Assembly (NCBI GenBank): GCA_026389315.1
Contig: JAPLIC010000014.1
Coordinates: forward strand, 1 to 52,074
Direction: 5' to 3'
Length of the DNA stretch: 52,074 nt
From: Cyanobacteriota bacterium
GTDB lineage: Bacteria > Cyanobacteriota > Cyanobacteriia > PCC-6307 > Cyanobiaceae
Notes under the pieces: model-generated
Seen by the model: the letters and a program-made list of their open reading frames with translations, nothing else
Database searches by the model: none
What the model was told of the DNA's origin: nothing
In this document: positions 8,548 through 16,500 of the stretch, piece by piece
Layout of the letters: the number at the start of each line of letters is the position of its first letter
Position numbering within the stretch: the stretch's first letter is position 1
Translations under genes and position numbers: made by a program

Positions 8548-9213
8548 ATGCGCTTCCTGCTTGAGCCCCTGCTGGCGGAGGATGAGCTGCAGGACCTGGT
8601 CAGCGTCCTGCACGACCCCGCTGCCCCCTGGATCGATGGAGCCAGCACCGCCGGCTGGCATGCCCGCGATCTCAAGCGCAACCACCAGCTCGATGGGGAA
8701 TCGCCGCTGCATCAACAACTCTCGGCACGGCTTGAGGCGGTGTTGACGGCCCAACCGCTGGTGCAAGCGGCCGCTTTTCCGCGCCGGATCCACGGCCTGC
8801 TGTTCAGCCGCAGCGGCGCGGGAGAGGGCTATGGCCGCCATGTCGACAACGCCTGGATGGGCGGTGGCCGCAGCGATCTCTCATTCAGCTTGTTTCTGAG
8901 CGAGCCCGAGGCCTACGCAGGCGGCGCCCTGGTGCTGGAGAGCCCTGCTGGCGAGGAGAGTTTCCGCCTGCCGGCGGGCCATGCCCTGGTCTATCCCTCA
9001 ACCCTGCTGCACCGGGTCGAGCCGGTGACGGCAGGTGAGCGGCTGGTGGCGGTGGGCTGGATCGAAAGCCGCATCCGCCACGCCGACCAGCGCGAGCTCC
9101 TGTTCGAGCTCGACACCGCCCGTCGCTGCCTGTTCGCCCGTCACGGCAAGGATGAGATCTTTGATCTGGTCAGCCGCAGCTACAGCAACCTGCTGCGCCG
9201 CTGGGACGGTTGA
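8548..9213 (+). CDS. PKHD-type Fe(II)/2-oxoglutarate hydroxylase (PiuC/YbiX family)
   Basis: The product is 221 residues, close to the family's usual 220-226. The double-stranded beta-helix iron site is complete: GYGRHVDNAWM gives H98 and D100, LLHRVEPV gives H155, and R165 in GERLVAVGWIES binds 2-oxoglutarate. A C-terminal helical part ends NLLRRWDG. These enzymes often accompany iron-siderophore uptake genes and have poorly defined substrates. No such transporter is adjacent here. It starts 37 nt after the TauE gene on the same strand and may belong to the same transcript. Confidence 0.9.
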   Translation: MRFLLEPLLAEDELQDLVSVLHDPAAPWIDGASTAGWHARDLKRNHQLDGESPLHQQLSARLEAVLTAQPLVQAAAFPRRIHGLLFSRSGAGEGYGRHVDNAWMGGGRSDLSFSLFLSEPEAYAGGALVLESPAGEESFRLPAGHALVYPSTLLHRVEPVTAGERLVAVGWIESRIRHADQRELLFELDTARRCLFARHGKDEIFDLVSRSYSNLLRRWDG

Positions 9214-9268
9214 GCGCCGGCGGCTGGGGGCAGCACCTGCTCAGGACGGCCTCTCTGAACCGGCTCGA

Positions 9269-9553
9269 TCAGCCCTCGCCGCCTTCCCCACCCTCTCCAT
9301 CCTTTCCATCCTTGCCGCCTTTTCCATCCTTGCGGCTGTTTCCATCCTCGCCGCCTTCCCCACCCTCACCGCCTTCCCCATCCTCACTGCCTTTGTTGCT
9401 GGAGGGGCTGGGGGTGGAGGGCTGCGTCATCACCGGACGATCACGATCCTTGTCCCCGCCCTGTTCACCTGCCTCCGGGCTTTTAGAACAGGCGACCGTG
9501 CCGCCGGCGAGGGCAACGGTGGTGAGAAACAGGGCAACACTGTTGCGAGGCAT
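9269..9553 (-). CDS. Small lipoprotein with Gly/Glu/Asp/Lys-rich collagen-like repeats
   Basis: The product is 94 residues from the ATG at 9553. This start places a lipoprotein signal, TTVALAGGTVACSKSP, at the N-terminus with the lipid-modified Cys near residue 22. The frame is open upstream, but those residues look unlike protein. The mature part is low in complexity: polar, then GEGGEGGEGGEDGN and KDGKGGKDGKDG runs. It resembles short Gly-X-X collagen-like tracts with acidic and basic patches. The location would be the outer membrane or periplasm. The function is unknown; the repeats vary easily in length. Confidence 0.55.
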   Translation of the reverse strand: MPRNSVALFLTTVALAGGTVACSKSPEAGEQGGDKDRDRPVMTQPSTPSPSSNKGSEDGEGGEGGEGGEDGNSRKDGKGGKDGKDGEGGEGGEG

Positions 9554-9690
9554 TTTTGGGATCAGAGCAAGTAGGCAGATTCTCGGATTGAAACGCTGCG
9601 GTTGACGCCAGGAGGTCACATTCTGCTGTAACAAATGGCACGGTTGCGATTCCAGGTCCATCACAACACCAGCACACCTGCGCAGACCGA

Positions 9691-10605
9691 TCACGACACC
9701 CGGAGATGGCAGCAATGGGCTGTTTCCAGCTGCAGGGTGCTCTTGCGAATATCGAACGCCTCCAGCCGTTGGCGGGCCAGGGCCAGCAGCTGATCGCGAT
9801 TGAGCCCCTCGCGTTGCAGACGATCGTCATCAATCAGCAGATGGGCGGTAAGGGCGATACGGGAAGTGCTCAGCCCCCAGACATGCAGCTCCTCCACCTC
9901 AAGCACCGCGGGCAATGAGGCCAGCGCCTGCTCCACCTGGATGAGATCAACATGGCGCGGAGCGGCATCGAGGTTGAGAGCGAGTGCCTCGCGCAGCAGA
10001 CCCAGGGCGCTCCAGATCACTGCGGATCCCACGCCGATAGCGGTAAGCGCATCGAGCCACAGCCAGCCGGTGGCACCGACCACCAGGGCGCTGATGAGGA
10101 CTGCCACCGAGACGGCGGCATCGGTGAGCAGGTGCAGCACCGCAGCCCGCTGGTTGAGGTCGTGGTGGTGGTCGTGGCCAAACAACCGGGCCGAGAGCAG
10201 ATTAACGACGATGCCGGCGGCCGCCGCCCAGACCACCGGGCCGGCGATCAGCGGCACGGGATCGAACAGGCGCTGGATCGCCTCCACCACCACGACCGTC
10301 CCGGCCGCGAAGATCAGCAGGCCATTGATCAGCGACGCCATCTGGGTGCTGCGGCCGAAACCGTAGGTGAAGCGACCCCGAGCCGGCCGGCGGCTGAGCC
10401 GATCCGCCCCCCAGCCAAGTCCCAGGCCGACCACATCGCCGAGGTTGTGGAGGGCATCACCGATCAGGGCCAGGGAGCCAAAGGCGAAGCCCACCACCAG
10501 CTGCAGGGCGGTGAGGACGCTGTTGAGGGCGATGCTCCAGCGAAAGGCACTGGACGCCCGACTGTGGGATTGCTCGTGGTGCCCGTGATCGTGCTGGTCG
10601 CCCAT
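9691..10605 (-). CDS. Cation diffusion facilitator (zinc/cadmium exporter, CzcD/ZitB type)
   Basis: The product is 304 residues. The N-terminus is His-rich (DQHDHGHHEQSH), followed by six membrane helices. The transport site residues are visible: H53 and D57 in ALHNLGD of helix 2, and H158 and D162 in LHLLTDA of helix 5. A loop between helices 4 and 5 has GHDHHHD. The cytoplasmic C-terminal domain (from about 205) carries VLEVEELHVWGLS and ends in ETAHCCHLRVS. It exports Zn(II) or similar ions in exchange for protons. It is not adjacent to an obvious metal regulator; the MerR gene at 7322 is 2.4 kb away. Confidence 0.93.
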   Translation of the reverse strand: MGDQHDHGHHEQSHSRASSAFRWSIALNSVLTALQLVVGFAFGSLALIGDALHNLGDVVGLGLGWGADRLSRRPARGRFTYGFGRSTQMASLINGLLIFAAGTVVVVEAIQRLFDPVPLIAGPVVWAAAAGIVVNLLSARLFGHDHHHDLNQRAAVLHLLTDAAVSVAVLISALVVGATGWLWLDALTAIGVGSAVIWSALGLLREALALNLDAAPRHVDLIQVEQALASLPAVLEVEELHVWGLSTSRIALTAHLLIDDDRLQREGLNRDQLLALARQRLEAFDIRKSTLQLETAHCCHLRVS

Positions 10606-10849
10606 GGTTCAGGGCTCTGCTGGGTGCGGCCATGGGGCCAGAGAGCCTTGGCGGCCATCGACGCTCAGTCCTGTATCGAATGAATGTATGTCTGTAGCCG
10701 ACTCCTGCTTCCGCACGGGTCCCCTGCCACCGCCGCCGAGATCGATACGGCAGTCGTCAACACGGTTCACCAACGTCGCTACCGCTGCAACGCCGGCATC
10801 GGGCTGATCATCAGCTAGTCGTTGCTGCGCTGGCTGCTGCATCGCTGGT

Positions 10850-10907
10850 GATGCCCGCAGTCAACTTCTGACCTTGAAGGACCTGCGGATCTGGTCAAAC
10901 CAGTTCC
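10850..10907 (+). repeat. 58-bp direct repeat, left copy, bounding the DGR segment
   Basis: This stretch matches 22595-22652 at 54 of 58 positions in the same orientation. The right copy covers the stop codon and last codons of the cytochrome b561 gene (NWFDQIRRSFKGRS). The left copy encodes the nearly identical NWFDQIRRSFKVRS at the end of an unrelated open frame. Direct repeats in which one copy is a gene 3' end are what integration of a mobile segment leaves behind. No integrase is visible. Confidence 0.75.
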
Positions 10908-11105
10908 GCTGGCGCCGCTGGCGCCGCTGGCGCCGCTGGCGCTGCTCCTCCACCAGGGCTCTGGGACCCTCCAACCAGAGGGCGCCGCCGTAGGACAACA
11001 GCCAACGTCTCAACGCCGGAACGCCATCGAGCACCCAGGACGGCAGGGCCACCTCCACCCGGTAGGGATGGCTATGGCCTGGCACCCGGTACCTTGTCGG
11101 CAGCC
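10861..11105 (-). pseudogene. C-terminal remnant resembling a WYL-domain (WCX) regulator, fused to the repeat
   Basis: The frame reads RYRVPGHSHPYRVEVALPSWVLDG...ALRRWLLSYGGALWLEGPRALVEEQ. This resembles the final WCX part of WYL-domain transcription factors. A QRR microsatellite (a 9-bp unit repeated about three times at 10908-10943) follows, then the repeat-encoded NWFDQIRRSFKVRS and a stop. Nothing resembling the helix-turn-helix or the WYL core lies upstream; the frame runs into the DUF2887 gene on the other strand. I read it as a decayed tail. The family assignment is tentative. Confidence 0.35.
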
Positions 11106-11117
11106 CTCCACCCCGCG
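11066..11117 (+). repeat. 52-bp repeat shared with 17170-17221
   Basis: The two copies are in the same orientation with three mismatches. This one covers the 5' end of the DUF2887 frame; the other abuts the degenerate template repeat downstream of the reverse transcriptase. It links the two halves of the DGR segment and suggests a duplicated junction. Confidence 0.7.
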
Positions 11118-12035
11118 TTGAACACCGACCGCTGGCTCTACGGGGTGTTCCAGTCGGCGCCGGATCTGATCCGTTGGCTGGTGGCATCGCCCAACGGCGC
11201 CATACCCAGCGGCGCCGTGCCCACAGAGCTGGATATGCAGTACCGCTTCTCGGCACCGGAGCTCAAAGCGGGCAGCCATCGGCTTGATGGCGTGCTCTGG
11301 CCCATCGGCAATGAGACCGGCTCAGAAGAGCTGCCGGTGGTGCTCTTGGAAGTCCAGATGCGCGCCGACATCGGCTTCCACCACCGCCTGGCGGCCCAGA
11401 CCTACCGCTTCCTGCAGCTCCACCCCCGCATCGAGCACTGGCGCGTGGTGGTGATCACACCGCACCAACGGCTGCAGCTGGGGCCGGTGATGCCCCTGCG
11501 GGGTTTTCTGGAGCAGGTGCACTGGGTGAGCCTGGAGGAGCTCGGTCAACAGGAAAACCTCGATGCAGCAGTGGATCTGCTCACCCTGCCGGTGCGCTCC
11601 GAGCAGGAGCTTGGAGAGCGCTGTCGGCGGATCCTGGCGATCCGCCGGGATCTGGAGCCGGTGGTTTTCTCTATGCTATTCGAACGATTTCCACAGCTGA
11701 GCAAGGAGGAGATTCTGATGATCGCCGGGTTGCCGCTACAGGAATTGCGCCACACCCGCGCGGTGCAGGAGATCCTGGAGGAGGGAAGGCAAGAAGGCCG
11801 TCAGGAAGCACGTCAGGAAGGCCGCGAGGAGGGATTAAGAGCCGGTCGCCGGCAGGAAGCCGCTGCCTGGGCCATTCGCCAGCTCAGCCGCCGCTTCGGG
11901 AGCCTCGGTGATGACAGCCGGGAGCTGCTCTCCACCCTTCCCCTGCACCAGTTGGAGCAGCTGGCGGAAGACCTGCTCGATTTCAGCAGCCCAGGCGACC
12001 TGCAGGCCTGGCTGGCCGTCAACGCGGGCGGCTGA
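11094..12035 (+). CDS. DUF2887/DUF4351 PD-(D/E)XK-type protein (Rpn/transposase-like)
   Basis: The product is 313 residues from a TTG at 11094; a TTG at 11118 (NTDRWLYGVFQ) may be the natural start. The first half, TDRWLYGVFQSAPDLIRWLV, then a predicted nuclease core with HRLDGVL and VVLLEVQMRAD, fits DUF2887. That group is related to recombination-promoting PD-(D/E)XK nucleases. Residues 220-250 are a Glu/Gly/Arg repeat linker (EGRQEGRQEARQEGREEG), and the end (QLSRRFGSLGDDSRELL...LLDFSSPGDLQAWL) is DUF4351. Such genes are multicopy and transfer-prone in cyanobacteria. The start lies inside the 52-bp repeat, so the 5' end may have been rearranged. Confidence 0.8.
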   Translation: MSAALHPALNTDRWLYGVFQSAPDLIRWLVASPNGAIPSGAVPTELDMQYRFSAPELKAGSHRLDGVLWPIGNETGSEELPVVLLEVQMRADIGFHHRLAAQTYRFLQLHPRIEHWRVVVITPHQRLQLGPVMPLRGFLEQVHWVSLEELGQQENLDAAVDLLTLPVRSEQELGERCRRILAIRRDLEPVVFSMLFERFPQLSKEEILMIAGLPLQELRHTRAVQEILEEGRQEGRQEARQEGREEGLRAGRRQEAAAWAIRQLSRRFGSLGDDSRELLSTLPLHQLEQLAEDLLDFSSPGDLQAWLAVNAGG

Positions 12036-12264
12036 GCCAAGGGCCCTCGGCCCCCATCGGCCTTCTCGCCACAGCACGGCCGGCGCTCCGCGCCGCACCA
12101 CCTCGGGCTCGAACAAGGCTTTCCCGGAGCCCCGCGTCACGGTCCCCATCGGCCGCCGTGGTCGGCCGGTGCGGAAGCCCTGGCTGATGCCCCTGCGCAC
12201 TGCCCTCTCCGTCGCCCGCAAGCTGCAGGCGGCGGGGGGGTAGGCACCCGTTTCGGTGCTGTGA

Positions 12265-12279
12265 GGCGGCTGCGCCGCC
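12265..12279. terminator. GC hairpin downstream of the DUF2887 gene (possible terminator)
   Basis: GGCGGC and GCCGCC arms with a 3-nt loop lie in the 291-bp gap between the convergent DUF2887 and vapC genes. There is no T-run, so it is a weak terminator at best. The rest of the gap is GC-rich with no gene I recognise. Confidence 0.25.
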
Positions 12280-12326
12280 CTGGGCGGGCCCTGCGGAGCC
12301 CCGCACCACGGACGCACAGGGAGGCC

Positions 12327-12716
12327 TCAGGCCGCCTCCAGCCCCAGGTGCTCGACATAGGGAAGGAAATCCCTGTCGCTGAACAGCAGGGGCAGGTTGG
12401 CCTCGATGCAGGCGGTGGCGATGATGCCGTCGATGGTTTTGCGCACCGTGATGCCGCGTCGACGCAGCTCCCGGTAATTCTCGGCGGCCTTCCAGGCATT
12501 GCGGGGCCCGAGCATCGGCAGCGGGGCCAGGGAGCGGAACAGCTGGCGGGCGGTGGCCACGTCCCGGTCCTGGCGGAAGCCCTGCACCACCTCCACCAGG
12601 ATCAGGTCACCGATCGCGATCGGCATGAGCCCGAGCAGGCCATCGAGGCGCTCCACCTCCGGGGTGCTGACGCCATTGAAGAAAGCGATCCAGACCGAGG
12701 AGTCAACAACGATCAC
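12327..12716 (-). CDS. vapC: VapC-type PIN-domain ribonuclease toxin
   Basis: The product is 129 residues from a GTG. The PIN acidic residues are in place: D5 in MIVVDSSVW, E42 in LILVEVVQGF, D96 in RKTIDGIIA and D114/D116 in LLFSDRDF. PIN toxins of type II modules cut RNA, often tRNA or rRNA, when freed from the antitoxin. The start overlaps the stop of the vapB-like gene by 4 bp (GTGA), which indicates translational coupling. The gene lies inside the repeat-bounded segment next to the DGR. Confidence 0.9.
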   Translation of the reverse strand: MIVVDSSVWIAFFNGVSTPEVERLDGLLGLMPIAIGDLILVEVVQGFRQDRDVATARQLFRSLAPLPMLGPRNAWKAAENYRELRRRGITVRKTIDGIIATACIEANLPLLFSDRDFLPYVEHLGLEAA

Positions 12717-12946
12717 GACGACTCCGCCTCCACCGCTGGTTCGTCCCGCGGATCCCCGTCGAGCCGCTGGGCTTCCAGATCCCCCTCCCAGGGCAGCCGG
12801 CCGCGGAACGAGCGGATCCCGGCCTGCTGCTGCAGCCGCACCAGGGTGCGCAGACCCAGCTCCACCGCCTCGCGCTTGCTGCGGGCCCCACTGGCCTGCA
12901 TCGCCTGTCGCATCAGGGCTTCGTCGATGACGATGTTCGTGCGCAT
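12713..12946 (-). CDS. vapB: VapB-type antitoxin
   Basis: From the ATG at 12946 the product is 77 residues. It begins MRTNIVIDEALMRQAMQASG and continues SKREAVELGLRTLVRLQQQAG, the ribbon-helix-helix pattern of VapB antitoxins (MRTNIxIDDxLM). The acidic tail (GDLEAQRLDGDPRDEPAVEAE) would bind VapC. The frame is open upstream to 13054, but those residues are not antitoxin-like and cross the operator. It overlaps vapC by 4 bp. The palindrome at 12978-13009 lies 31 bp upstream and is the probable autoregulatory site. Confidence 0.9.
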   Translation of the reverse strand: MRTNIVIDEALMRQAMQASGARSKREAVELGLRTLVRLQQQAGIRSFRGRLPWEGDLEAQRLDGDPRDEPAVEAESS

Positions 12947-12977
12947 GCTCTGGCTGCCGCGGGCGTGGATCCCTAGT

Positions 12978-13009
12978 GATGTGTATAAGATAGGGTATCT
13001 ATACACATC
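12978..13009 (-). promoter_or_regulatory. Palindromic operator/promoter of the vapBC module
   Basis: The left arm is GATGTGTATAAGATA and the right arm TATCTATACACATC around a GGG centre. The arms are exact complements except for one extra A. This AT-rich palindrome in GC-rich surroundings, just upstream of vapB, contains TATA-type -10 candidates. It is a textbook position for VapBC autorepression. Confidence 0.75.
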
Positions 13010-13276
13010 GGGGCTCCGGCGAGAGTCGGCGGCCAGGGGCTGCAGGTGGCCCATGGCGCGGGGGGAGGTGGGGTGGGTGTGAGCACCCGCTCAGCAAAAG
13101 CCCACCAGGCAACCCAGGTCTGGGGCCATGGGGCAGTGGGCCGGGGCTGTGCGGATCGTGCGGCCGTTGGCTCGGGGCAGACCTTGCCAGCGGGGTTCGC
13201 CGATCACCGGAGCGGGTCTGGACCCTTCTGGTACGCCCGCTGGAATCCCTTCCAACGGCTCTGACGGTGAAGGGTG

Positions 13277-13402
13277 CTGGGGGGGAGAAACAGCCGGGAC
13301 GGACGCCAATGTTGGTGTTGACATTGTCCGGGTGGTTGCTGTTCCGGAAGGCGGCGCGGGCGTTGTGCGGATTGTTGATCCACGAGCCCCCGCGCAGCAG
13401 CT
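13277..13402 (-). repeat. DGR template repeat (TR)
   Basis: Read on the minus strand, this 126-bp segment matches the 3' ends of both target genes but is full of AAC, AAT, CAC and AGC codons at the variable positions (frame SWINNPHNARAAF...NSNHPDNVNTNIGV). In the core codons between TGGATC and GGCGTC, VR2 differs at 13 positions, all template A. VR1 differs at 6 positions, 5 of them template A. This adenine-specific pattern is diagnostic of a DGR template. It lies 167 bp beyond the stop of the first target gene, 3.9 kb from the reverse transcriptase, which is unusually far. The leader at 13404-13417 also precedes the degenerate TR near the RT gene. Confidence 0.93.
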
Positions 13403-13477
13403 GGGCGACCCGCCCTCCATTGCAACTTAGGTGCGCATCAGAGGGGGATGGGTGGAGCGAAATGAAAAATGATTCAA

Positions 13478-13492
13478 GGCGCCTACGGCGCC
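13478..13492. other. Hairpin downstream of variable repeat 1
   Basis: GGCGCC arms around a TAC loop. The same hairpin with loop TGC occurs downstream of variable repeat 2 (18844-18858). About 110-120 bp of related sequence links each hairpin to its VR, and this is absent beside the template repeat. A hairpin present only at target sites fits the cruciform known to direct retrohoming in other DGRs, although it sits farther from the VR than usual. Confidence 0.5.
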
Positions 13493-13569
13493 ATCCCGGA
13501 GCAGCCAATAGCCAGCGAACCAACAGCCAGGGCAAAACCAAACAGCCCAAGGGCAAAGGGACCAAGGGC

Positions 13570-16500
13570 TCAAGAACCAAGAAGGGAGCCTGGGGGGGAG
13601 AAACAGCCGGGACGGACGCCAATGCTGGTGCTGACATTGAACGGGTGGTTGCTGTGCCGGAAGGCGGCGCGGGCGTTGTGCGGATTGATGATCCACGAGC
13701 CCCCGCGCAGCAGCTTCATCTCCTGTTCTCTGGGCACCTCCGCGAGCCCAGAGTCAGGCCCCTCAAGGGCGCTGCCATCCAACAGTGCCTGTGTCGTTCC
13801 ACCACCACCAAACCATCCGCGCCGTTTTCCCACGTCGGCAGGAATCGGGCTGCGGTGCCACTGATCAGCGCACCACTCCTGCAACTGCCCGTGCATCTCC
13901 GCCAACCCACAGCGATTCACCAGCCCAAAGAAGCCGATCGGCACCGGACGTTTCTTGTAGTCGCCGCGCCGGCCCCTGCCATAGGTGTAGGAGGCGCCGT
14001 AGCGAGCCCAGCTCGGATCCACCGTGGCACCGAAGTGAAAGGGCGGAGACTTGGGCGCTTCCGCAGAGGAAGCCTTCACCGCCCGGCAGGCCGCCTCCCA
14101 CTGGCTCTCGCTTGGCAACGCCAGCTGCAACACTTGTGAACTCAGCCCTGGATTCTGTTCTGCCCACTCAGGCCATTGGGAGGCCAGCCAACCATTGAGC
14201 GCCTCCAGCCATTGCTGGCACTGATTCCAGCTGACGCTATCCACCGGCAAGGCGCCCGGTTGTCCGTAGCGTTCCCAGGAATCCTCCTCCCGGAAGGTGT
14301 ACGGAGAAGGCTCCAGCTGACCCCGCTGATCCGGTGCCACCCCCTCCACAACCGCACGCCACTGCGCCTGGCTGATCGGATGACGCACCATCGCGTAGCT
14401 CATCAGCCGCACCTTCCGCAACGCCTCCACATCCACTCCCTCGCATTTCTGCCGGAGGCGCTCCTCGGAATACACGGATCGACCCGCTTCTTCTTTCGGC
14501 GAGCCGATCCAATACTCCCCGCCTTCCACCACCACCAGCTCCAGCTGCTCGCCCGCCGCCAACGGCAGCTTCCACACCTCACGCTTCACCACCTCGCTGC
14601 GGATCCGCAGGCCACTTCCTTCCTCCTCGGCCGTGAGCGTGAGCATCGGCACCAGCTGGCCCGGGCCGCTGCCCAATAGAGGAAGGTCGGCTGATGCGGC
14701 CAGCTGCAGGCCTCGTGATGCCCCTTGCAGCAACGGCAAACGGGCGTCGTGCTCCGCCCACCCGGGCGACGCGCCCATCGCCCACAGCTCCTGTTGCGCA
14801 ATCTGCTCCTCGGCCTCAAGAATCCTCTGACGCAGCTGCGCTTCGGTGATCGTCCCGAGTTGGTCGGAAGCGCGGGCCTGCGCCACCCGGGTGGCCACTT
14901 GCAGCTGGGCTGCCTCCCGGGCCGCAGCCACCGCGGTGGGCTCGCTCACCGCCTCGATCCGCACATCCAGCATCTCGCTGCACAGCCACCCCTCCAGCTC
15001 CGCTGCGATTCGATCGCGCTGATCCCGATCGCCGCTGCGCTTCGCCAGCAGCCCCAGGCTTTCCGCCGCCCGGCGCCGCAGCGCCACCGGGGCCGCCGTG
15101 TCGGCCAGGCAGACCCGCAGCGGTTGCTCAGCCCCGATCAGCGCCAGCACAAGGGCCGCATCCTGACGATCGGCCTCCGGGGCTTCCGCGGCGGCCAGCA
15201 GATCCGCCAGGGACTGGGCGCCCTCCCGCTCCACCGCCTGGGCCTCATCGCCGCCACTGGCCGCCAGGGCCGCCAATTGCTCCAACGCCTGCCGCCGCTG
15301 CCGCTCAGGTGCAGTCGCGTTGAGGTCTTCTCCCAGGCGCCGCACCCGCAGCCGCTGCAGCAGCGCCTCTCGGCCCTTGTCGATCCAACCGACCAACTTG
15401 GGCCAGGTGCGCAACAGCGCTTCGTGTGCGATCTCCACCGCATCCCCATCACTCCCCTTGCCCGACACCAGCAGCCGTGCCTCCACAAACAGCCCCACCA
15501 GCCGCCGGCTGGCCGCCGGCAGCGCCTCCTGTCGCGCCGGTTGTTTGGCCGCTTGTCCGTCACTGGTGAGGCGCACCAGGTGATCGATGAAGGCTCTTTC
15601 CAACTCCTCGATCTCCTCGTCCGTGGCGCCGCTGGTGGCGAGCACCTCATCGGCCTTGCGCTGCACCGCACCCGCCAGGCCGCCGAAGTCGTCGTATTGC
15701 TTGAGGGTGAGACCGGCACCGTCGGCTCGGCCGTCCCACAGCTCTCGCAGGGTGAACGCCAGCAGGGGAAGGGCGTCACCGCTGGGGGTGTCGCGCACCA
15801 GCCGATCACTCAGCCCTCTCTCCAGCCGCACTCCCACCCGTTGGGCCGGTCCTTCGATCACCTGGCGGAAACCATCGACATCCATCGGGCCCAGCGGGAT
15901 TGGATCCCCCGCACGGCGGTGCAGCGCACTGGGATGCAGCTGCAGCAGCCCGTAGAAATCGGAGCGTAGCGTCGCCAGGATCAGCACCTGACTGTTTTTC
16001 TGCCCGAGCAGTTCCGCCAACTGGGTCAGGAACGCATCGGCCTCCTCCCCGACGCCATCCCCTCGGCCGTCCTCACGCGCCAGCAATTCCTCGAACTGAT
16101 CGATCGCAATCACAATCCGGGCATCCTGTTGGCCTGCCGCAAGCCTCAGGCGGCGGAGCTGCTGGCCCAGAGCCGCCGCTGTCCGCACCGGTTCGGTTGG
16201 CACAGGTTGCTTCAGATTCTGGTGAGCACGGGCCAGCGCAGACTCCAGAGCTTCGAACGGCTTTTCCTCTGGCCGGAAGGGCTCGAAAACAATCCAACGT
16301 CCACGATCGTCAGCCGCAAACCAGGGCATCACCCCCGCCCGCAGCAGCGACGACTTGCCGCAACCTGAGGCCCCAAGGAGCAACAGCAGACGGGATTGCC
16401 GCGCCGGGAGCCGGCGGATCGCCGCCAACACCTTCTCGCGCACCACCTCCTGCCCAAAGAACACCGCCGCGTGCTTCCTCTCAAAACAGTCCAGGCCAGG

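Noticed and set aside
10861..11256. Intact minus-strand gene of 131 codons
   Set aside because: The first third is antisense to the DUF2887 gene and has no domain; only the WCX-like tail plus repeat-encoded end is protein-like, so I list it as a remnant.
12999..13637. Minus-strand frame of 212 codons that includes the template repeat in the target frame
   Set aside because: Open by chance. It starts inside VR1 in another frame, runs through non-coding spacer and has no FGE domain upstream of the repeat. It is a template, not a third target gene.
14725..15969. Plus-strand open frame of 414 codons inside the TIR target gene
   Set aside because: Antisense shadow; composition is Arg/Gln/Leu/Pro-rich and the minus strand encodes a clear STAND-type ATPase.
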